Positions 1 through 6,836 of a DNA stretch of 64,000 bases are shown one piece after another (position 1 is the first letter of the stretch; each line of letters starts with the position of its first letter). Source of the DNA: Terrimonas pollutisoli (lineage in GTDB: Bacteria; Bacteroidota; Bacteroidia; Chitinophagales; Chitinophagaceae). Below the pieces are notes generated by a model. That model saw nothing but the letters and a program-made list of their open reading frames with translations. It was not told the DNA's origin and did not search any database. Location: positions 1-64,000 of the forward strand of contig NZ_JARKNA010000017.1 of assembly GCF_029360765.1 (NCBI RefSeq), read 5' to 3'. Both the position numbers and the translations under genes were made by a program.

Positions 1-151
1 GAGTTTTGCGTGTGGTAACTCAAAATTATCTTTTATTAATGCTCACTTCTTTTTTTATACACCAAACAGCCTATTGCGTTGACCAAATAGTTTTTTTGAC
101 ATATTAACTAGCAACTTGAGTTAATTAGAAAGAAAAACATACAATGGAAAA

Positions 152-190
152 AGGGGCGTGGCCGTTTCGCCAGCGGAGCATTTGGCGGCA
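152..190. repeat. GC-rich hairpin patch before the first gene
   Basis: The first 189 bases are A+T-rich except for this patch, which is clearly richer in G and C. CGCCA at 168-172 can pair with TGGCG at 183-187, so a stem-loop would end right at the ATG at 190. I see no gene in bases 1-189. The patch could be a small dispersed repeat or a structure that hides the start of the next gene. Only this copy was noticed in the window. Confidence 0.35.
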
Positions 191-690
191 TGCGATTTGT
201 ACTTTCACTTTTAGCGTTTTTCATAATAACCAATTTCTGTAACAAAAAAAATATAGCCGATGGTAGCAGCGTTGAAATTTACTCATTAAAAACAGTTCAA
301 TTTGTGACGAATAAATGCCAGGTGGATGCATCCAAGTCAATGATTGAAGACACCCCTCTTGTTACAAACCACAATATTGTCGAATATGTTAAGGCGAATT
401 ACGAATTTAAACTGACAGACGAGGCGATACAAAAATTACAAACTTTAAGAACCCGGAATGCATTTGCTGTAACTGTTGACAAACAGGTTATTTACTATGG
501 CATATATATGCCAGATTATTTAAGTTCTTCCTGCGATCATTCAATTACTATGAGCCAAAGCTGGTCGCCTGATAATAAAATCAGGATGCGGCTGGGTTAC
601 CCCGGACAACTCCAGAGTGTAACAATTGATGATAAACGAAATGATCCTACGCTTCTGGCTGCACTTGCAAATCAAAATAAACTGAGGTAA
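190..690 (+). CDS. secreted or membrane-anchored protein of unknown function
   Basis: I do not recognise this 166-residue protein. It begins with a short hydrophobic segment (about residues 3-16), followed by Cys17 and lysines. The residues before the cysteine (TNF) do not make a good lipobox, so lipoprotein status is doubtful and a plain signal peptide or anchor is possible. The rest is a mixed alpha/beta sequence with two further cysteines, at about residues 43 and 115, which might form a disulfide outside the cytoplasm. ATG 190 is the only methionine start in the frame, which is open back to 112. It stands alone, with no same-strand partner nearby. Confidence 0.6.
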   Translation: MRFVLSLLAFFIITNFCNKKNIADGSSVEIYSLKTVQFVTNKCQVDASKSMIEDTPLVTNHNIVEYVKANYEFKLTDEAIQKLQTLRTRNAFAVTVDKQVIYYGIYMPDYLSSSCDHSITMSQSWSPDNKIRMRLGYPGQLQSVTIDDKRNDPTLLAALANQNKLR

Positions 691-1052
691 AGCATACTAA
701 CCAACATCCGGTTATGGCTGGTTTCCGATTATATCCGCATCGACTTCCATTATCATCTTCAGTAGTTTAGTTTAGTGATCCGTCAACTGATCATTTATAC
801 AGATGCTGATCCTTCAGGTAGTCGATCCCGTTTTTCTTCCAATAACTTATTCCCCATTGACTGACGAATTCATATAGGGGAGCAAGAGATTTTCTTGTTT
901 ATGCGGGGTCTTCCCCAACTTTATAACTAAACATAATGGGATTTATTTTGTTACCCTAGTACACCGAAAGTGTGACTTGTTATCAAACTTAACCGATATG
1001 GTAGGTGAAAAGCAACACAAGCTTTTCATCTTCACACAAATTAAAAACAATA
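691..1052. other. intergenic region with a short coding-like remnant
   Basis: This 362-base gap has no complete gene. On the minus strand one frame from 898 down to a stop at 791 reads like a protein C-terminus (see the separate entry). No clear terminator or operator was seen. The region before 1053 should hold the promoter of the oxidoreductase gene, but I could not pick out a convincing -33/-7 pair. Confidence 0.4.
791..898 (-). pseudogene. possible C-terminal remnant of a decayed gene
   Basis: Read on the minus strand, 35 codons end in TGA at 791-793 and contain the protein-like run FVSQWGISYWKKNGIDYL. There is no start codon, and an in-frame TAA lies just upstream at 899-901. This looks more like the tail of a lost gene than a random frame, because it is rich in W, Y, K, G and I in a plausible order. 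I cannot name the family. The evidence is the reading frame alone. Confidence 0.25.
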
Positions 1053-2024
1053 ATGAAAGCAGTAGTTATAACATCCCATGGAGAGCCGTCAGTACTACAA
1101 CTACAGGAAAGGTCTCAACCAGAAATGGCTGCTGATGAAGTCCTGATACAAGTGAAAGCCGCAGGAGTAAATCGTCCTGATGTTTCTCAGCGAAAAGGAC
1201 ACTATCCTGCTCCACCGGGAGCCCCGCAGGATATACCGGGACTGGAAGTGGCAGGTATTATTACAGCAATCGGAAATAACGTTACACAATGGAAAGCCGG
1301 TGACAGGGTTTGTGCACTAGTTGCAGGAGGTGGCTACGCAGAATATGTGAATGTGATCGCCGGACAGTGTTTGCCAATCCCGGATCATTTCAGTTTTGCA
1401 GAAGCTGCAGGTTTACCTGAAACTGTTTTCACCGTATGGAGCAATGTGTTTCAAAGAGGCCGTTTACAACCGGGAGAAACGCTGCTGATACATGGTGGTA
1501 GTAGTGGTATTGGCATTACTGCTATTCAACTGGCCAAAAATAAAAATGCTAAAGTCATTGTAACAGTGGGAACCGATGAGAAGGGGCAGGCCTGTATAAA
1601 TATGGGAGCTGATAGGTTTATTAATTATAAAACACAGGACTTTGAAAAAGAGCTGGCTGATGAAGGCGTTGATATAATACTGGATATGGTAGGTGGAGAG
1701 TATTTTGAAAAGAACTTAAACATTCTGCATCCGGAGGGCCGGTTGGTTTATATTAATTCGATGAAGGGGAATAGGGTGGAGCTGAATATTACGAAGATGA
1801 TGCAGAAAAGAATTACCATAACAGGCAGCACACTCAGAAGCAGGGATGCCGCATTTAAAACTTCACTGGCGATAGATATTTATAAAAATGTATGGCCGAT
1901 GATGGAAGAAGGTAGATTCAAACCTGTTGTATTCGCTACATTTCCATTGGCGGATGCGTATAAGGCGCATGAACTGATGGAAAGCAGCGATCATATCGGG
2001 AAAATAATCCTGGTGAACGAATAG
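1053..2024 (+). CDS. NAD(P)H-quinone oxidoreductase, PIG3-like zinc-free medium-chain dehydrogenase
   Basis: This 324-residue cytoplasmic enzyme belongs to the quinone-oxidoreductase branch of the medium-chain dehydrogenase family, which reduces quinones or enones with NAD(P)H. The GroES-like N-terminal half runs to about residue 120. The Rossmann half carries the nucleotide-binding run HGGSSGIGITAIQLAK at about 150-165. The N-terminus MKAVVITSHGEP and the GVNRPDVSQRKG segment are typical of the p53-inducible-gene-3 (PIG3) group. No zinc-ligand cysteines are seen. A longer frame opens at GTG 1005, but ATG 1053 fits the family N-terminus, so I chose it. It converges on the two-component pair that follows. 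The family is clear; the substrate is unknown. Confidence 0.88.
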   Translation: MKAVVITSHGEPSVLQLQERSQPEMAADEVLIQVKAAGVNRPDVSQRKGHYPAPPGAPQDIPGLEVAGIITAIGNNVTQWKAGDRVCALVAGGGYAEYVNVIAGQCLPIPDHFSFAEAAGLPETVFTVWSNVFQRGRLQPGETLLIHGGSSGIGITAIQLAKNKNAKVIVTVGTDEKGQACINMGADRFINYKTQDFEKELADEGVDIILDMVGGEYFEKNLNILHPEGRLVYINSMKGNRVELNITKMMQKRITITGSTLRSRDAAFKTSLAIDIYKNVWPMMEEGRFKPVVFATFPLADAYKAHELMESSDHIGKIILVNE

Positions 2025-2030
2025 GTTTTT

Positions 2031-2762
2031 TCATTTTTTCCAAAGTTTGTCATTAACCACCCTTTCGATCACCTGGTCGCGGTAGTTACGGCTTATGGGA
2101 ATCCGAAAAGATTGAATAATTATTTCATTGTTTTCAATCGCCTCTATTTTTGGAATAGAAACAATATACGATTTATGTACCCGGATGAAGGACTGTTTAT
2201 CCAGGTTTTGCTCAACGTTTTTCAGGTACAGCAGCGTAATATATTTTCCTTTCTGCGTAAAAATGGTAACATAATTCTGCATCGCTTCTATGTACAGGAT
2301 ATCATCGAAGTAAATTCTTTCGTACTTGTAATCACATTTGATAAAAAAATAATTTTCAGTTGAATTAGTTTTCGCTAAATCATTAGAAGCCGATCTGGCC
2401 AGTAGATGATGATAGTCTTTGGCTTTGCTGACCGCTTTGAAAAAGCGGTTAAATGTTATTGGCTTTACGAGATAATCCAATACATCTAATTGAAAGCCAT
2501 CCAGTGCATAACTCGGATAGGCAGTGGTAATGATCACCATTGGCGGGTTCTGTGTCATCTTGAGAAACTCGATGCCATTTATAACCGGCATTTGAATATC
2601 CAAAAAAATAAGGTCTACTTCCTGTTCATCCAGCATCCGGGTAAGATCTACAGGGTTATTACCCGTGCCTGTCAGCTGTAAAAAATCTATCTCCCGCACA
2701 TAATTTGCAATACATTCCCTGGCTAATGGTTCATCATCAATGGCTACACATTTTAATGTCAT
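2031..2762 (-). CDS. LytTR-family response regulator
   Basis: This 243-residue cytoplasmic response regulator has a receiver domain at about residues 3-115. Its acidic pair is Asp9/Asp10, the phosphoacceptor is Asp55 in FLDIQMP, and the conserved Thr79 and Lys100 are present. A LytTR DNA-binding domain follows at about 140-240. Such regulators are usually phosphorylated by the kinase encoded just upstream. Only 26 bases separate the two genes, and both read leftward, so they very likely form an operon. The likely target is unknown, but the divergent outer-membrane receptor gene at 4278 is the obvious candidate. All key receiver residues are intact. Confidence 0.93.
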   Translation of the reverse strand: MTLKCVAIDDEPLARECIANYVREIDFLQLTGTGNNPVDLTRMLDEQEVDLIFLDIQMPVINGIEFLKMTQNPPMVIITTAYPSYALDGFQLDVLDYLVKPITFNRFFKAVSKAKDYHHLLARSASNDLAKTNSTENYFFIKCDYKYERIYFDDILYIEAMQNYVTIFTQKGKYITLLYLKNVEQNLDKQSFIRVHKSYIVSIPKIEAIENNEIIIQSFRIPISRNYRDQVIERVVNDKLWKK

Positions 2763-2788
2763 ACTAAAATATTTTCCAAAAGCGTTGC

Positions 2789-3982
2789 TTATGCCTGTTT
2801 TAAAATTAACCCATCTTCCACTATCCGCATTGTTGGTAATTCTTCAATTTTTTGTGAATGCAAATTTAAGCGGAGCATTACCCGGAACTGTTCATCATCT
2901 TTTTCTATAACCAAATCATGGTCCCGGGGGTAAATCAAATCCAATCTTCGCTGTAAATTCTTCAATCCTATACCACCGTAATTGATGAAGTCTGCGGAAG
3001 AATTATGCACGGCTGAAATGCTGTTTGAAATATTGAGGGTCACCTGGTGCTGGTTAAACCGTAGGTTCATCTTTATCCAATTCGGTGTATCTTTTTGCTT
3101 TGACACATGTTTGAAAGCATTCTCGATAAAAGGCATTAAAATAAAAGGCGCAATAACCAGGTTGCCGGAATGCCGTTCTTCAATTTGCATGGACAGTTCG
3201 ATATTATGCTCCTGTCTCAATTTTTCTAATTCAATATAATTTTCCAAATATGTCAGCTCCTTATCAAGCGGAATTTGATTTTCATTGCATTCATATAACT
3301 GGTATCTGAGTAATTCTGAAAACTTGGCCAGCGAATCAGATGCCATATCCGGGTTTTTATGAATCAGTACGAATATCGAATTGATACTGTTAAACAAAAA
3401 ATGAGGATTGAACTGTGATTTAAGAAATTTTAATTCCGTTTCTAATTTTTCTTTCTCCAGCAATTTTTCCCTTTGTTTGGTTTGTATCCAGTTCTTGGTC
3501 AGCTTTACACTCATGGCCAGCGTCATACTGGCGGCAGTGGAAGGAAGAGAGGTGACCTGGAAAAAATATGAATAATTGCCGGGATCAATTCCATATAATT
3601 CCTGGAACGTCTTTCCCGACAACCAGGCACTTGCATAATAACCGGGAACAATCAATGCTGCGATGCAAACGGTGGTTGCTATAAGCAGGCACACATAAAG
3701 CACATAACGACCCTTTTCTAAAAATTTAGGAATGAGAAAATAGAGATTGAAGTATACTCCTATAGCCTGGAAGATGACATAAAACCCAAATTTTATGGAA
3801 TAGGGAGTATAGAGAATATTATTGGCTACTTCCCAGGCGCTGCCAAGGTACAATGTCCACAATATGTAGTGATAAGCAAACCAAAAAGGCAGGTGATAAA
3901 TCTTGTACTTATAAAACCAGTTGTATTTTGATTTGTTAATGGGCAAAATGATTACAATTTCTGGACGTTTGGAAATCAGCAA
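2789..3982 (-). CDS. LytS-type sensor histidine kinase
   Basis: This 397-residue inner-membrane kinase has about four transmembrane segments in residues 25-165, followed by a short coiled linker rich in K and E. The histidine kinase core begins with the H-box FNPHFLFNSINS, whose His should be autophosphorylated. The N-box FIENAFKHVS and the G-box YGGIGLKNLQRRL form the ATP-binding GHKL domain. No separate periplasmic sensor domain is visible, so sensing is probably within the membrane part. It lies directly before the LytTR regulator, its likely partner. The ATG at 3982 gives a somewhat long basic N-terminus; a later start is possible. Confidence 0.92.
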   Translation of the reverse strand: MLISKRPEIVIILPINKSKYNWFYKYKIYHLPFWFAYHYILWTLYLGSAWEVANNILYTPYSIKFGFYVIFQAIGVYFNLYFLIPKFLEKGRYVLYVCLLIATTVCIAALIVPGYYASAWLSGKTFQELYGIDPGNYSYFFQVTSLPSTAASMTLAMSVKLTKNWIQTKQREKLLEKEKLETELKFLKSQFNPHFLFNSINSIFVLIHKNPDMASDSLAKFSELLRYQLYECNENQIPLDKELTYLENYIELEKLRQEHNIELSMQIEERHSGNLVIAPFILMPFIENAFKHVSKQKDTPNWIKMNLRFNQHQVTLNISNSISAVHNSSADFINYGGIGLKNLQRRLDLIYPRDHDLVIEKDDEQFRVMLRLNLHSQKIEELPTMRIVEDGLILKQA

Positions 3983-4064
3983 AAAAGATTCTTACATTAT
4001 TTTTAAAATTAGGTAAAATCCCGGGAAGGACTTCATCAGAATATAACCTGCATTAAAATATTGA

Positions 4065-4283
4065 TCAGAGGGTTTCCAGCATTGATGAAAGGTATTTATT
4101 GTTAATTTTTTCTTCCCGTACTTCATTTTGAAGCATAAAGAGTAGCTCATCAATTTTAACGGGCAGCTTAGCATATAAACTTTTAAAGAATTCTTCTTCC
4201 TGTTTTCTTTGTTGCTTCATTGGTTTAATAAAGCGCTGCTCCAGGCAACTACTAATTTCTAAAAACAGGATGATAATATGCAA
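4065..4283 (-). CDS. possible small coiled-coil protein
   Basis: A 72-residue frame lies between the kinase gene and the divergent receptor gene, overlapping the receptor start by six bases. From Met22 (base 4220) it is highly charged and helical, with runs such as KQQRKQEEEFFKSLY and LFMLQNEVREEK, which look like a coiled coil. The composition is protein-like, but I recognise no family and it may be a chance frame or a remnant. The overlapping frame at 3992-4174 looks worse. If real, it would be the first gene of the kinase/regulator operon. Confidence 0.3.
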   Translation of the reverse strand: MHIIILFLEISSCLEQRFIKPMKQQRKQEEEFFKSLYAKLPVKIDELLFMLQNEVREEKINNKYLSSMLETL

Positions 4284-6743
4284 ACCTTACTTGTAAACTT
4301 ATTATTATTTTTCGTTTTGCAGAATACTTTTGGCCAGGTATCCGGGAAACTTACAACTGACGGCGGCCAACCCGTTCCATTTGCCAATGTACTTCTTTTG
4401 AAAAGTACCGACACCTCTTTTGTAAAAGCCAGTTTAACGGATGAAAAAGGGGGTTATCAATTTGAAGATACCAGGCCAGGAACTTATATCCTGCGGTTTA
4501 GCAGCGCCGGTTACCAAACCTGGGATTCTCCTGTATTTGAGCTAACGGACTCACAGCAAAGTAAAAATTTTGGAACACAGGTAATGAAAGAAGATACAAA
4601 ACAATTGGGAGAGGTGGTAATACGATCTGAGAAACCATTGATCCAGCAGAAACCTGAAGGCATCATCGTAAACGTAGAAAGCAGTTTGATGACGAAAGGA
4701 AGTTCCGCCTTGCAGGTTTTAGAACGATCACCCGGCGTGGTAATTAATCATCGGGACAATAGTATTGAATTAAACGGAAAAAGCGGAGTAACGGTAATGC
4801 TGAACGGTAAGCCAATGCGGCTGTCAGTAGAGCAGGTCGTTAATTTATTAAATGGAATGAACGGGGATGATATTGCGACAATAGAACTGCTGACCACTCC
4901 GCCTTCAAGTTATGATGCCGAAGGAAGTGCCGGGCTGATCAATATCATACTAAAGAAAAATAAGAGGCAGGGAACGAACGGTTCTTTTTCCCTGACCGCC
5001 GGTTATGGTTATGGAGAAAAAGGAACTGGCAGTGTCAATCTTTCGCATAATAAAAGGAATATGAATTTATACGGCTCATATACTTTTTCGCATAACAGAA
5101 CTTACAGCAACATGTTTGTGAGAAGTGCTCAGAATATGCCTTTCATGGGCGGTGATGTATTTGTTTTGGGCTGGTTTACTACAAAGGCTGTGAGAAATAA
5201 TCATGATGCAACAGTTGGGCTCGATTTAAAACTAAATTCAAAAACTACTATCGGGAGTAGTCTTACTTATAATAACAGCGGTAACTCCACCGCCAACTTT
5301 ACCGATGCCGGTTACAATGTTTTACCGGATTCGCTATTGCAGTTTAACGGTGATAACAGGGCCACCAATCGCTGGAATAATATGATAAGTTCTTTTTACG
5401 TAGAAAGATTATTGAAGCCCGGAGAAAAGATCAATGTTGATGTTGATTATCTCTACTTTAATAACAAGGCCCGTTCCGAAGTGCAAAGTACTTTTATTAA
5501 TAAACACGGGACGCAGGCAGGTACTGACGAGCTATTGTTTTCTCCCCGGCAGAAAGGATTGGCCAATACAACGATACGGGTTGGCGTAGCCAAAATGGAT
5601 TATACAAAGCAAGTAAGTAAAAAAGTAAAATTAGAAACAGGGGTTAAAGGAGCTTACACTCAAAGTTCAAGTATATCGGGAATTCAAAGCCTGTTGAATG
5701 GAGTATGGACAAGCGGCGATCAAATATCTAACAATATTGTTATGAAAGAAGGCATCGGAGCAATCTATGCTTCTGTTAATTCGCAAATAAATCAATCAAT
5801 GAATTTGGTGCTTGGTGCCAGGTATGAATATTCGTATACCAATATGGATAATTCAAAATCGGGAAACAATATAGCTAAACGGAAACTGGGGGCTTTGTTT
5901 CCCAGCCTGTTTTTTTCAAAAAAACTAAATGATCAATCTGAACTGCAGTTATCTTATACCAAACGGATCACCAGGCCTTCTTATAATGATCTGGCATCCT
6001 ATGTAGGATATAGTGATCCAACAGCTGTTTATACCGGGAACCCTTTTTTAAAGCCAACTATTACTAATAATATAAAGCTGGGCTATAATTATAAAAGCTA
6101 TTCTTTTTCTTTATTATTCAGCAGGGATGACAATGCGATTATACGATATCAGTTAACGGAAAGCCCTGCACGGGATATGTTGTTTATTTCTCCTCAAAAT
6201 CTTAAAAGATTAAATACTATAACTTTTCAAACCAGTCTTCCATGGAAAGTAAACAACTGGTGGACCATGAACTATGGATTTGTGGGTGGGCTCAGAAGAT
6301 ACAAAACAGAATATACCAAAAAGCCGTTTGAAAAATCATTTTTTGGATATTCCCTCAACTTCAGCCAGGCATTTAAGCTGCCAAATAGTTTTTCAGCAGA
6401 ATTTTCAGGGTTGTACCATTCTTTATCTTATGACGGTTCAAGAAAAGTAGAAGGGTTTGGCGTGTTGAATGCCGGCATTAAAAAGGAATTGAAAAAAAAT
6501 GGCGGATGTTTTCAATTATCTGTTGCTGATATTTTAAGTAAGGAGCGCTATATTATCAATTATGGAACGCTTACAGAAGAAGCTTTTTCAATAAGAAGCC
6601 ATGTTGCTTTTTATCCGGAATCGGCGAAAGTTCCTATTATTAAGCTAACTTACTCCAGGTCTTTTGGCAATAATAAATCAAAAGCTCAAACACAAAGAGG
6701 CATAGGATCTACGGATGAAAGAGATCGGATCAGAAAAGATTGA
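4278..6743 (+). CDS. TonB-dependent-receptor-like outer-membrane beta-barrel protein
   Basis: This 821-residue outer-membrane protein starts with a signal peptide (residues 1-19, ending FGQ). A carboxypeptidase-regulatory-like beta domain follows at about 20-105 (GKLTTDGGQPVPFANVLLL). Next are a plug-like domain at about 110-225 and a long beta-barrel ending near residue 800. The layout matches the outer-membrane beta-barrel 3 group, which is shorter than SusC and has no SusD partner. There is indeed no susD next to it. Such receptors import ligands that cannot use porins, often metals, small peptides or siderophores. It diverges from the LytTR two-component pair, which may control it. The ligand is unknown. 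Confidence 0.88.
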   Translation: MQTLLVNLLLFFVLQNTFGQVSGKLTTDGGQPVPFANVLLLKSTDTSFVKASLTDEKGGYQFEDTRPGTYILRFSSAGYQTWDSPVFELTDSQQSKNFGTQVMKEDTKQLGEVVIRSEKPLIQQKPEGIIVNVESSLMTKGSSALQVLERSPGVVINHRDNSIELNGKSGVTVMLNGKPMRLSVEQVVNLLNGMNGDDIATIELLTTPPSSYDAEGSAGLINIILKKNKRQGTNGSFSLTAGYGYGEKGTGSVNLSHNKRNMNLYGSYTFSHNRTYSNMFVRSAQNMPFMGGDVFVLGWFTTKAVRNNHDATVGLDLKLNSKTTIGSSLTYNNSGNSTANFTDAGYNVLPDSLLQFNGDNRATNRWNNMISSFYVERLLKPGEKINVDVDYLYFNNKARSEVQSTFINKHGTQAGTDELLFSPRQKGLANTTIRVGVAKMDYTKQVSKKVKLETGVKGAYTQSSSISGIQSLLNGVWTSGDQISNNIVMKEGIGAIYASVNSQINQSMNLVLGARYEYSYTNMDNSKSGNNIAKRKLGALFPSLFFSKKLNDQSELQLSYTKRITRPSYNDLASYVGYSDPTAVYTGNPFLKPTITNNIKLGYNYKSYSFSLLFSRDDNAIIRYQLTESPARDMLFISPQNLKRLNTITFQTSLPWKVNNWWTMNYGFVGGLRRYKTEYTKKPFEKSFFGYSLNFSQAFKLPNSFSAEFSGLYHSLSYDGSRKVEGFGVLNAGIKKELKKNGGCFQLSVADILSKERYIINYGTLTEEAFSIRSHVAFYPESAKVPIIKLTYSRSFGNNKSKAQTQRGIGSTDERDRIRKD

Positions 6744-6836
6744 TGTAAGAGTATCAGCAATTTTTAAAAGGACGCTCAGTTCGTTTCCCGGGAATTGATG
6801 CAAGCGATGTTGAATTAGTAAGCGAAAAATTAAAAA

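Noticed and set aside
1005..1052. GTG-initiated extension of the quinone oxidoreductase
   Set aside because: The family begins at MKAVV, encoded at 1053; the extra 16 residues are low-complexity serine-rich sequence.
3992..4174. 60-codon minus-strand frame between the kinase and receptor genes
   Set aside because: It overlaps the better 4065-4283 frame and has no recognisable pattern.
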